Assembly (NCBI GenBank): GCA_900470805.1
Contig: UCCA01000010.1
Location: 1 to 50,006, forward strand
Direction: 5' to 3'
Source: Hyphomicrobiales bacterium
Lineage (GTDB): Bacteria; Pseudomonadota; Alphaproteobacteria; Rhizobiales; Rhizobiaceae
DNA length: 50,006 nt
Shown piece after piece: positions 25,209 to 32,811 of the stretch; position 1 is the stretch's first letter; every line of letters begins with the position of its first letter. A program made the position numbers and the translations under genes. Under the pieces are notes generated by a model that had not been told where the DNA came from, searched no databases, and saw only the letters and a list, made by a program, of their open reading frames with translations.

Positions 25209-26219
25209 TTTCGCGACGGCGGGCAGGGTGCCCCGATCTGCGGCGTTGCCGGGCGTGATGTTGAGATAGCTCTGCGCCGGCGGGGCGAAAGACAGGCCGT
25301 TTTCCGCGCAGCTGTTATAGATCACGTCGATCACCTCGTTGCGGGCAGGCGTGCGGTTGGCGGGCGTGGTCACCCGGAATTGCAGCTCCGCCTCAATGGC
25401 GATGGCATCGATCGCTTTCAGCGCAACGTTGGGCGGCGGATCCTGGACGATGCAGCCGCAGCCCTGCAGCGCGGCGCGCATGACCTTTTCGACCTCGCCC
25501 GGCCGATGCTGCGCGGCGATGCGCACGACGAGTATGATCAGGTGGGTTTCGTCGGGACGGGTGAGATTGGTGAGGCCAACCTTGGCGAGCACGCTGTTGG
25601 GCAAAACCACGACATTGTGCGCTGGGGTCAGCACCTGGGTGGAGCGCCAGTTGTTTTCCACCACCCTTCCTTCCGTCCCGTCAGCCAGCTGGATCCAGTC
25701 GCCGATCGAAAAGGGGCGGCCGAGGGTCAGCGCGATGCCTGAGAACAGGTCGCCCAGCGTGTTCTGCAGGGCTAGGCCGAGAATGATGGCAACGACGCCT
25801 GACGTCGCGACCAGGGTGCCGACCGGCACGCCGAAGACGAAGCCGATGATCGCGAGCGTCACGCCGAGATAGACGCCGGCGACGATCAGGTCCTGGATCA
25901 GGCGGGCTTCGCGGGGCCGGCGGTCGAGCACGATGTAGATGCGCACGAAGCCGATCGTGGCCCAGGCAAGATGCACCCACCAGAGAACGCGCGCCGAGGT
26001 TCCGAGCGCCGTGGCGCCGCCGCTGAGTTCCGATTGCGCGACGCGGTGCGGCATGATCCCGCTGGAGACGAGCGCTGCCGTCATGGCGGCGAAGAACAGG
26101 ATCTGCACGATAAGGCGGGCCGTCGGCCGGTCGCGGCCCTGCAGGTGCCAGACGAGGATGCCAGACAGCCCCAGGAGATTGAGCAGAGCCAGCGGCAGCG
26201 AAAGATGATCGGCGAACAT
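25191..26219 (-). CDS. MscS-family mechanosensitive channel
   Basis: A 342-residue inner-membrane protein with about four transmembrane segments in the first 180 residues and the MscS signature from TM3 onwards: GVVAIILGLALQNTLGDLFSG is the pore helix, followed by RPFSIGDWIQLADGTEGRVVE and VVLPNSVLA of the beta domain. Such channels release solutes under osmotic downshock. ATG 26219 follows GGGAGG; the upstream ATG at 26249 is less likely. It lies 73 bases downstream of the cupin gene in the same direction, with a strong hairpin between. Confidence 0.88.
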   Translation of the reverse strand: MFADHLSLPLALLNLLGLSGILVWHLQGRDRPTARLIVQILFFAAMTAALVSSGIMPHRVAQSELSGGATALGTSARVLWWVHLAWATIGFVRIYIVLDRRPREARLIQDLIVAGVYLGVTLAIIGFVFGVPVGTLVATSGVVAIILGLALQNTLGDLFSGIALTLGRPFSIGDWIQLADGTEGRVVENNWRSTQVLTPAHNVVVLPNSVLAKVGLTNLTRPDETHLIILVVRIAAQHRPGEVEKVMRAALQGCGCIVQDPPPNVALKAIDAIAIEAELQFRVTTPANRTPARNEVIDVIYNSCAENGLSFAPPAQSYLNITPGNAADRGTLPAVAKSAGAL

Positions 26220-26258
26220 GGCGGTGCCTCCCGTTTGGGGCGTGTGCATTCGCGGTCG

Positions 26259-26282
26259 GCCGGGCGCCGTGGGGCGCCCGGC
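26259..26282. repeat. Strong GC hairpin between cupin and MscS genes
   Basis: A perfect ten-base-pair inverted repeat GCCGGGCGCC-GTGG-GGCGCCCGGC. Neither strand has a following T run, so it is not a canonical intrinsic terminator. It may reduce read-through from the AhpD operon into the mscS-like gene or stabilise the upstream mRNA 3' end. Confidence 0.6.
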
Positions 26283-26292
26283 GTTGCTATCC

Positions 26293-26715
26293 CTACTTGG
26301 TGATCGGGAAGGTCAGCTCTTTCTGGTTCGTATCGACAACGAAGACGGCCAGCAGCTTTGCCCGCTTGGTCTTGCTGCCGTTCTCACTGACGCCGTGGCG
26401 ATCGCCAGGCAGTTCGGAGAAGCTTTCGCCGGCCTTGTAGACCTTCACCGGGCCGTCATTGACCTGGCTGCGGATCGAGCCTTCCAGCACCGTGGCATAG
26501 ATGAAGGCGGATGTCGGATGGGTGTGGGCTTCCGAAAAGCCGCCCGGACCGTATTCGACGAGAATGCCCTTGATGCTCTTGCCGGGCACGTTCGGCAGTT
26601 CGTGTTCATAGACGACGGAGACCTTCGAGGCCTTGCCGGAGGCGGTGTCGTGGGCAAGGGCGGCGCCCGACAGCATGGCGGCGACAGCGACTGTGGTGAT
26701 AATTGTCTTGATCAT
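26293..26715 (-). CDS. Secreted cupin-domain protein
   Basis: A 140-residue protein with a Sec signal peptide (IITTVAVAAMLSGAALA|H) and a single cupin barrel. Cupin motif 1 appears as EAHTHPTSAFIYATVLEG and motif 2 as LPGDRHGVSENGS, supplying His ligands for a metal. It is the third gene of an operon with AhpD-like and NmrA-like genes (31 bases from the latter). The substrate is unknown; periplasmic placement distinguishes it from its cytosolic partners. ATG 26715 is preceded by AGGAATAGGGA. Confidence 0.82.
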   Translation of the reverse strand: MIKTIITTVAVAAMLSGAALAHDTASGKASKVSVVYEHELPNVPGKSIKGILVEYGPGGFSEAHTHPTSAFIYATVLEGSIRSQVNDGPVKVYKAGESFSELPGDRHGVSENGSKTKRAKLLAVFVVDTNQKELTFPITK

Positions 26716-26746
26716 GTCCCTATTCCTTTGATTGGGTTGCTGCTCT

Positions 26747-27499
26747 TCACTTGCGCGGCGATGTCGCGAACCATTGTTCGAAGCCGATGCGGCCGAGGCG
26801 TGGATTGTTGTCCGAGACCAGCGAGCCGTCATCAAGGCGGGCGCCGAAGTAGCGGGCTTCGGGATCGGCCTCGACCTTGCGGCCGTCGCCGGTGGCCGTG
26901 AGATAGCGGGCGACGAGATCGCTGAGGCGCGATCTCTCGGGCCCCGCGATCTCGATGGTGCCGTTGACGGGGGCGGCCAGCGCCACGTCGGCCATGGCGT
27001 CGGCCACGTCGTCGGAGGCGATCGGCTGCACATAGGCCGGCGACAGGCGGACGACGTTGCCTGAGGTGCCGGACTGGGCAATGCCGCTGAGGAACTCCAT
27101 AAACTGCGTCGAATGGACGATCGTGTAGGGAATTCCGCCGGCCTTGATCAGCTTCTCCTGGGCAAGCTTGCCGCGGAAATAGCCGCTTTCCTGAAGGCGT
27201 TCGGTGCCGACGACTGACAGTGCGATGTGATGCTTCACGCCCGCCGTCTTTTCGGCGGCGATGAGGTTGCGGCCGGAGGTCTCGAAGAACTCCAGCACCG
27301 CCTTGTCCTCGAAGGATGGCGAGTTGGCGAGGTCGATCACCACCTCTGCGCCCGCCAACGCTTCGTTCAGACCCTCGCCGGTGATGGTGTTGACGCCGGT
27401 GTTGGGCGAGGCGGCGATCACCTCGTGGCCCTTGTCGCGCAGCCGCTGGACCGTCTTCGAACCGATGAGGCCGGTTCCGCCGATGATGACGATTTTCAT
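26747..27499 (-). CDS. NmrA-like NAD(P)-binding SDR protein
   Basis: A 250-residue atypical short-chain dehydrogenase. The Rossmann motif IIGGTGLIGSKTVQRL is at the N-terminus and the interior matches NmrA/NAD(P)H:quinone-oxidoreductase-like proteins (AGVKHHIALSVVG, YTIVHSTQFMEF). Such proteins sense or use NAD(P)H and often act on quinones. ATG 27499 follows GGAGAAG; the longer frame to 27547 is not needed. It is the middle gene of the AhpD-NmrA-cupin operon, 94 bases after the AhpD-like gene. Confidence 0.85.
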   Translation of the reverse strand: MKIVIIGGTGLIGSKTVQRLRDKGHEVIAASPNTGVNTITGEGLNEALAGAEVVIDLANSPSFEDKAVLEFFETSGRNLIAAEKTAGVKHHIALSVVGTERLQESGYFRGKLAQEKLIKAGGIPYTIVHSTQFMEFLSGIAQSGTSGNVVRLSPAYVQPIASDDVADAMADVALAAPVNGTIEIAGPERSRLSDLVARYLTATGDGRKVEADPEARYFGARLDDGSLVSDNNPRLGRIGFEQWFATSPRK

Positions 27500-27570
27500 A
27501 AGACTTCTCCGTTCGCGGACAGCCGAGCGCCGCGTTGTCTTGGTCAACGATGTGGATGGATGAAAGCTTA

Positions 27571-27602
27571 GTTCAGGCTCTTAATTCAGGCTCTTAGTTC
27601 AG
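27571..27602. repeat. Tandem repeat at the AhpD-like stop codon
   Basis: On the minus strand the unit CTGAACTAAGAGC occurs in two full 13-base copies plus a partial third, so the stop codon region (CTGAACTAA / CTGAATTAA / CTGAACTAA) is effectively triplicated in tandem. It looks like a recent slippage event just past the coding end. Confidence 0.7.
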
Positions 27603-28073
27603 GCCGGCCTTGTCGAGGCCGTAGAGCTTGTCGGCCGAACCGGGCACGGCCTTGAAGGCGATGCTGATGCGGTTCCAGGCGTTGATCGTGGTGATCGAGA
27701 AGGTCAGGTCGGAAATTTCCTTTTCCGAGAGCTGGCCACGGACGCGCTCGTAAAGCTCGTCGGGAACGCCCCCTTCGGGAAGCTTCGTCAGGGCTTCGGT
27801 CCAGGCAAGGGCCGCACGTTCGCGTGGAATGAAGAGGTTGGATTCGCGCCAGATGGCGACGTGGTAGAGGCGCAGTTCGCTCTCGCCGTGGATCTTGGCT
27901 TCCTTGACGTGCATGTCGAGGCAGAAGGCGCAACCGTTCATCTGCGAGGCGCGGATGTTGACGAGGTCGCGGATCTTCAGTTCGATGGTGCTGTCCTTCA
28001 GCGACATGCTGAGGTCGGAGATCTTCTTGAAGAACTCCGGCGATTGCTGTGCGTAGTTGAGGCGCTGTGTCAT
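27594..28073 (-). CDS. AhpD-like carboxymuconolactone decarboxylase family protein
   Basis: A 159-residue all-helical protein of the CMD/AhpD superfamily. The redox motif is complete: Cys48-Ala-Phe-Cys51 and His55 in MNGCAFCLDMHVKEA. Members reduce peroxides or other electrophiles with thiol cycling. It is the first gene of a three-gene operon (NmrA-like, cupin) whose promoter overlaps two tandem Rrf2-type operators. AGGAGAAAG precedes ATG 28073. The electron donor and substrate are not known. Confidence 0.9.
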   Translation of the reverse strand: MTQRLNYAQQSPEFFKKISDLSMSLKDSTIELKIRDLVNIRASQMNGCAFCLDMHVKEAKIHGESELRLYHVAIWRESNLFIPRERAALAWTEALTKLPEGGVPDELYERVRGQLSEKEISDLTFSITTINAWNRISIAFKAVPGSADKLYGLDKAGLN

Positions 28074-28088
28074 TGTCTTTCTCCTATC

Positions 28089-28142
28089 AAGGACATTTGT
28101 TGTCCTTATGGATATACAATATCCTTAATGGCTGGACAGTAA
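28089..28142 (-). promoter_or_regulatory. AhpD operon promoter with two abutting Rrf2-type operators
   Basis: Minus-strand TTACTG (28142-28137) and TTGTAT (28119-28114), 17 bases apart, form the promoter. Two contiguous 19-bp inverted repeats follow: ATGGATA-TACAA-TATCCTT (28108-28126), over the -10 box, and AAGGACA-TTTGT-TGTCCTT (28089-28107). Both match the site at the Rrf2 gene (24664-24682); the common form is (A)NGGAYA-N5-TRTCCTT. Confidence 0.7.
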
Positions 28143-28203
28143 AGCCCTTCCCGCCTAAGGTGCGGGCATAAGGCTTATGTCGAAACGTATGGGGGATACG
28201 GAC

Positions 28204-29109
28204 ATGGATATCGTTTCGGCATTGAGGACGTTCCTGCGGGTGGCGGAGACGGGGTCGTTTTCGGCGGCGGCGATCGACCTCGGGCTGACGCAGCCGGCGG
28301 TGTCGCGGCAGGTGTCGGCGCTGGAAGCGCATCTGAACACGCGGCTGCTGCACCGCTCCACCAGCGCGCTGGCGGTCACAGCCGAGGGTGAGCAGATGAT
28401 CCCGATGGCGCGCAAGGTGGTCGATGCGGTGGATGCACTGGGGGAGGCGACCTGCGGCGAGGGCGGGACGGTGTCGGGAAAAGTGCGGATGAGCCTGCCG
28501 GCGCCGCTCGGGATCTATATGAGCGACCGGCTGCCGCAGTTGCTGCAGAGCCATCCGGCGATGACGGTGGAACTGATTTTCCGCGAGGAGCCGTCCGATC
28601 TTGTCGGCGAAGGGATCGATCTCGAGGTGCGCCTTGGCGCGGTCTCCGATGGCAGCCTGATCTGCCGGCGGATCGGCTGGACGACTGCCTTTCTCGTCGC
28701 CGCGCCATCCTATCTGGAAATGCGCGGTGCGCCGGAAACGCCCGACGCGATCTGTTCGCACGAGTGCGTGTGCTACAGCCGCGCCGGCGAAAGCCGGATC
28801 TGGGCCTTCTCCAACGGCGCGGAAGAAACACAGGTGCGGATATCGCCAAGGCTGACGGCCAACAATTCGGTGGCCGTCCATCGCGCCGTGCTGGCCGGCA
28901 GCGGCCTTGCCGTCCTGTCGCATATTCTGGTCGGGGCGGATGTCGAGGCCGGCAGGCTGGTGAAGCTTATGCCGGCGTTTCCGCCATCGCGGCTGCCGAT
29001 CAATGTCGTCTATCCCTCGCGCCGGAACATTCCGCTACGGGTGCGCACGGTGCTCGATTTTCTCGTCGATGCGGTGCACCAGGACGCCGAGATGGCATCG
29101 GCTTCCTGA
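28204..29109 (+). CDS. LysR-family transcriptional regulator
   Basis: A 301-residue regulator from ATG 28204 (MDIVSALRTFLRVAETGSF); GGGGGA lies about seven bases upstream. The frame is open nine codons further to 28177. The helix-turn-helix is at about 1-60 (GLTQPAVSRQVSALEAHL), and the effector domain (about 90-290) resembles the CrgA/DhcR-like branch (SGKVRMSLPAPLG, EGIDLEVRLGAVSDGSL). It is divergent from the AhpD operon and its start is about 80 bases from that operon's operators, so it could regulate the operon or itself. The inducer is unknown. Confidence 0.87.
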   Translation: MDIVSALRTFLRVAETGSFSAAAIDLGLTQPAVSRQVSALEAHLNTRLLHRSTSALAVTAEGEQMIPMARKVVDAVDALGEATCGEGGTVSGKVRMSLPAPLGIYMSDRLPQLLQSHPAMTVELIFREEPSDLVGEGIDLEVRLGAVSDGSLICRRIGWTTAFLVAAPSYLEMRGAPETPDAICSHECVCYSRAGESRIWAFSNGAEETQVRISPRLTANNSVAVHRAVLAGSGLAVLSHILVGADVEAGRLVKLMPAFPPSRLPINVVYPSRRNIPLRVRTVLDFLVDAVHQDAEMASAS

Positions 29110-29131
29110 AGAGAGAGGTTGCGGTGTGATG

Positions 29132-30355
29132 CTACTTGGCCGAGACCTCGGCCGCCGGCTTGGCTGCCGGCAGGCTGTAGTCGTCGACGCGGCCGGCCGG
29201 TGGCTTGGCCATCTCGCCGTCCTGCACCAGTCTGTCGCGCGGCGACTTGCCAGATCCAACTGCGCCGGTACTGACCGGCTGGACGGTGCCGCCGAGAAGC
29301 GCGGTTCCGCCGTCGAGATTAGGGTCGGAGAGGCTGATCGGGTCGGTGTGGTCGGCCGGGTTGGAGGACAGGCCGATCGGCGGGCCGGTGGTGGTGTCGA
29401 GGCGCACCAGATCGGGGCTTGCCTGAGTGCCGAGAATCCGGCGGGCGGGCTTTTCGACGTAGAAGGCCATCTTGCGGCGGCCGGCCTCGGTCATGTTGAT
29501 GCCGTCCGAGGTGCGCAGGCGGACCTGCTGGCCATTGATGTCGGAACCCGTGACGATGAAATCACCGCCTTCGCTGACGAAGCCATCCCAGATATCGACG
29601 AACTCGCCGCCCATCGATTCCACCTGCTTGCGGTAGACCTGGTTCATCTGCACGGCATCCGCCATCATCGACGGCGAATCGAAGGCTGGAAGGCCAACCC
29701 AGAGAAGCGGAATCTTTCTTGATGTGACGTCCTTGGCGAAGGCGAGCACGCGGCGCTGGTATTCCGCGTACCAGCCATCGGTGCGGAACTTCTCCTTGCC
29801 GACGTCGGTAACCATCTGCTGGCGGTCGTTGGCGCCGAGCATCACGACGACCATGGCGGGCTTGGCCTCGTCCATGAACTTGGTCAGCTGCGCCGGCCAG
29901 TTGTAGTAGTCGTCGCGCACCAGGCCGGAGGCGACATTGCTGTGGGTCTCGATCAAGATGCCCGGCGAATCCTGGAAGGCCGCATCCATGCCGACGCCCA
30001 GGCCACCGGCGAGGAAATCGCCGACCACGAGTATCTTCTGGGCGTTGTCGAGCTTTTGGACGACCTTTTCTTCCGGAGCCGCGACGGGGGCAGGGCGGGG
30101 CGCCGAGACCGCGGCCTTCGGCGGCGCCTTCTTCTTTTTCTGCGGGATGGCGCGTGGCGGTGCGTATCCGTCCGGAACCTGCGGCGTCTCGTCGATGTAC
30201 CGGCGACCGGTGAAGAAATCGAGAATGGAGCGACGGTAGTAGCGCTCCTGTGCCTCGGCCACCGGAACCGGCGGCAGGATGCCCGATGAAAACACCAGCG
30301 CGGCGACGCCGAAAGCGCCCCAGCGGGCCATCGTTCTGTTTACTCGTTTACGCAT
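29132..30355 (-). CDS. DUF459/SGNH-hydrolase-like protein with degenerate catalytic site
   Basis: A 407-residue exported protein of the DUF459 branch of SGNH hydrolases. The signal segment ends near residue 35, followed by a Lys/Pro/Ala-rich linker and the SGNH domain at about 105-310. Block I reads VVGDFLAGG, so Phe114 replaces the nucleophilic Ser; block III keeps GAND (Asn176); block V reads SDGINMTEAG, so Asn287 replaces the catalytic His. Two of three catalytic residues are therefore lost, suggesting a binding or scaffold role. The C-terminal 90 residues are low complexity. ATG 30355 is chosen over 30412. It lies downstream of the transglycosylase gene in the same direction. Confidence 0.8.
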   Translation of the reverse strand: MRKRVNRTMARWGAFGVAALVFSSGILPPVPVAEAQERYYRRSILDFFTGRRYIDETPQVPDGYAPPRAIPQKKKKAPPKAAVSAPRPAPVAAPEEKVVQKLDNAQKILVVGDFLAGGLGVGMDAAFQDSPGILIETHSNVASGLVRDDYYNWPAQLTKFMDEAKPAMVVVMLGANDRQQMVTDVGKEKFRTDGWYAEYQRRVLAFAKDVTSRKIPLLWVGLPAFDSPSMMADAVQMNQVYRKQVESMGGEFVDIWDGFVSEGGDFIVTGSDINGQQVRLRTSDGINMTEAGRRKMAFYVEKPARRILGTQASPDLVRLDTTTGPPIGLSSNPADHTDPISLSDPNLDGGTALLGGTVQPVSTGAVGSGKSPRDRLVQDGEMAKPPAGRVDDYSLPAAKPAAEVSAK

Positions 30356-30458
30356 TGTCAGCCGCCTCGCATCGACGCCTATTTTCTCATGGAGCGGGAC
30401 CTCAGTCCACACCCCATGGCGCGATGTGCGTGTTTTTGATCGCTCGGCTTGCGCCCAC

Positions 30459-31682
30459 TTACCTGCGCAGCGCGTTCAGCAGCGGCAGCGAGGGTTCGCC
30501 ATCCGTCTGCATGCCGATGCGGCCCTGCACGGCTGCAATCGCCGCTTTCGAACCACTGCCGAAATTGCCGTCGACCTCGCCATCATAATAGCCGAGCGCC
30601 TTCAGGCGGGTCTGCAGCTCGAACTTTTCCTTGACGTCGAGCGTACCGTCCGGGCGCGGCCAGCGCTGTTTCATGCCGCCATAGCCGGCAATCTCGTCGG
30701 CAAGCAGGCCAACGGCGATGGCATAGCTGTCGGAGGAATTGTACTTCTTGATAGTGAAGAAGTTGGCGGTCATCAGGAAGCCGGGGCCGTCATTGCCGGC
30801 CGGCATCTTCAGCACGGCCCTGTCGCTGCCATTCTTGAAGCCGTTGCCGCCGGGGCGCTTGAGGCCGAGCGCCGACCATTGCGACAGCGTCAGCGTCTTG
30901 CCGACCTGCTTCATGGCGCTTGATGGAACCTGGACTTCGTAGCCCCAGGTCTTGCCGGTATCCCAGCCGTTCTTCGCCAGCAGGTTGGCGGAGGTCGCCA
31001 GCGCATCGGGGACCGAGTTCCAGATATCGCGGTGGCCGTTGCCGTCGGCGTCGACCGCATAGAGGAGATAGCTGGTCGGGATGAACTGGGTGTGGCCCAT
31101 GGCGCCGGCCCAGGAGCCGGTCATGCCGTCGGGCGAGATGTCGCCGTTTTGCAGGATTTTCAGCGCGGCAATCAGCTGCTTCTGTGCGAACTTGGCGCGC
31201 TTCTGGTCGGCATAGGCAAGCGTTGCCAGTGCGCGCGGCACGTAATGCAGCCGGTCGTCCTTCTCGAGAATCGCCCCGTAATTCGATTCCATCGACCAGA
31301 TCGCCAGGAGAATCGTCTTGTCGACACCGAAATTCCGCTCGACCCAATTCAACGTGGACGCGTGTTTGGCCATCATTTTGCGGCCGATTTGCACGGTATA
31401 CGGATTTACACGGGAATCGACATAGTCCCATATTTTCGTTGTGAATTCAGGCTGATAGGCTGCCTTTTCCAGCACCGTCGGGTCGGGATCGCTGACGCCG
31501 GAGAACGCTTTGCGGTACGTTGCCTTGCTGATGCCATTTTGAGCGGCTGTTTGGTAAAAGTCCGCGATCCACTTCTGGAACCGCTGGTCGGCTTTCGCGT
31601 TTATGGGAGCCAGACTGGCGGATGCGGTCATGATGAATGCGAGAGCAAGACCACGAAGGGAGTATTTGTGATTTTGAGTCAT
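30459..31682 (-). CDS. MltB-type lytic murein transglycosylase with peptidoglycan-binding domain
   Basis: A 407-residue periplasmic enzyme. A signal peptide (LALAFIMTASASLAPINAKA|D) precedes the SLT_2 catalytic domain (about 35-320) with the catalytic Glu in LAIWSMESNYG and GSWAGAMGHTQFIPTSY. The C-terminal 60 residues form a PG_binding_1 repeat (LQTRLKALGYYDGEVDGNFG, then AIAAVQGRIGMQTDGE). It cuts glycan strands to 1,6-anhydroMurNAc ends for wall growth. It sits about 100 bases upstream of the DUF459 gene in the same direction, and divergent from galU. Confidence 0.92.
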   Translation of the reverse strand: MTQNHKYSLRGLALAFIMTASASLAPINAKADQRFQKWIADFYQTAAQNGISKATYRKAFSGVSDPDPTVLEKAAYQPEFTTKIWDYVDSRVNPYTVQIGRKMMAKHASTLNWVERNFGVDKTILLAIWSMESNYGAILEKDDRLHYVPRALATLAYADQKRAKFAQKQLIAALKILQNGDISPDGMTGSWAGAMGHTQFIPTSYLLYAVDADGNGHRDIWNSVPDALATSANLLAKNGWDTGKTWGYEVQVPSSAMKQVGKTLTLSQWSALGLKRPGGNGFKNGSDRAVLKMPAGNDGPGFLMTANFFTIKKYNSSDSYAIAVGLLADEIAGYGGMKQRWPRPDGTLDVKEKFELQTRLKALGYYDGEVDGNFGSGSKAAIAAVQGRIGMQTDGEPSLPLLNALRR

Positions 31683-31883
31683 CGGCGGTCATCCGTCCTT
31701 TCGTTTCAGGCACAGCAGAGCGCGAAATTACCGCTCGGACCTTAGACTACCCGAACGGAGTCAACAAATTCTTTACCATGACAAACGAACGCAGTCACCA
31801 TTTGCAAAAGCGTAGCAAATCTCATCTAATCCAATCAAAATTACGTTATATTTCAAGCGGTAGAATCATCGCAGGAGGCCTGT

Positions 31884-32771
31884 GTGGCAGAGCATAAAAA
31901 AGTTCGCAAAGCTGTATTCCCGGTCGCCGGTCTCGGCACGCGCTTTCTTCCGGCCACGAAGGCCGTACCGAAGGAAATGCTGACCGTGGTCGATAAACCG
32001 ATCATTCAGTATGTGGTCGATGAAGCGCTGGAAGCCGGCATCGAACACTTCGTCTTCGTGACCGGTCGCAACAAGCACATCATCGAAGACTATTTCGACA
32101 TTCACTTCGAACTCGAGCAGACGCTGCGCGAGCGCAGCAAGAATGCCGAGATCACGCTTCTGGCCGGCCAGCTTCCCAAGGCCGGCACGGTCAGCTTCAC
32201 GCGCCAGCAGGAGCCGCTTGGTCTCGGACACGCCGTATGGTGCGCCCGCGAGATCATCGGTGACGAACCTTTCGCGCTGCTGCTCCCCGACATGATCATG
32301 AAGAGCGAAGCCAAGGGCTGCATGAAGGGCATGATCGACCTTTACGCCCAAAGCGGTGGCAACATCGTCGCGGTGGAAGAGTGCGCGCCCGATCAGGCCC
32401 ACAAGTACGGTATCGTCGGCGTCGGTGACGCGATCGGCGATGGCTTCAAGATCACCGGCATGGTGGAAAAGCCTGCGAAGGGCACGGCGCCTTCGAACTT
32501 CTTCATCAACGGCCGCTATATCCTGCAGCCGGAGGTGTTCAAGATCCTCGAGACGCAGGAACGCGGTGCCGGCAACGAAATCCAGCTGACCGACGGCATG
32601 CTGAAGCTTTTGAAGGACCAGGATTTCGCTGGCTATCACTTCAAGGGCACGACCTATGACTGCGGCGCCAAGGATGGCTTCATCCTCGCGAACGTCGCCT
32701 TCGCGCTCGAGCGTGCGGATATCCGCCCGACCGTGATCGACGGCTTCAAGGACCTGCTGAAGGGTATCTGA
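31884..32771 (+). CDS. galU: UTP-glucose-1-phosphate uridylyltransferase
   Basis: A 295-residue enzyme that makes UDP-glucose from UTP and glucose-1-phosphate for exopolysaccharide, lipopolysaccharide and beta-glucan synthesis. The nucleotide-binding signature is [45 protein letters not shown] and VEKP follow, as does NFFINGRYI. The start is GTG at 31884 with AGGAGG eight bases upstream; no in-frame ATG is nearby. It is divergent from the transglycosylase and convergent with the beta-barrel gene, with a shared hairpin between. Confidence 0.95.
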   Translation: MAEHKKVRKAVFPVAGLGTRFLPATKAVPKEMLTVVDKPIIQYVVDEALEAGIEHFVFVTGRNKHIIEDYFDIHFELEQTLRERSKNAEITLLAGQLPKAGTVSFTRQQEPLGLGHAVWCAREIIGDEPFALLLPDMIMKSEAKGCMKGMIDLYAQSGGNIVAVEECAPDQAHKYGIVGVGDAIGDGFKITGMVEKPAKGTAPSNFFINGRYILQPEVFKILETQERGAGNEIQLTDGMLKLLKDQDFAGYHFKGTTYDCGAKDGFILANVAFALERADIRPTVIDGFKDLLKGI

Positions 32772-32782
32772 TCGCAGCTGGA

Positions 32783-32803
32783 AAAGACCGCCTCGCGGTC
32801 TTT
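32783..32803. terminator. Bidirectional hairpin between galU and the beta-barrel gene
   Basis: A perfect nine-base-pair inverted repeat AAAGACCGC-CTC-GCGGTCTTT between two convergent genes. The minus strand has a TTTT run after it and the plus strand TTT, so it can serve both transcripts. Confidence 0.75.
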
Positions 32804-32811
32804 GATCCAGT

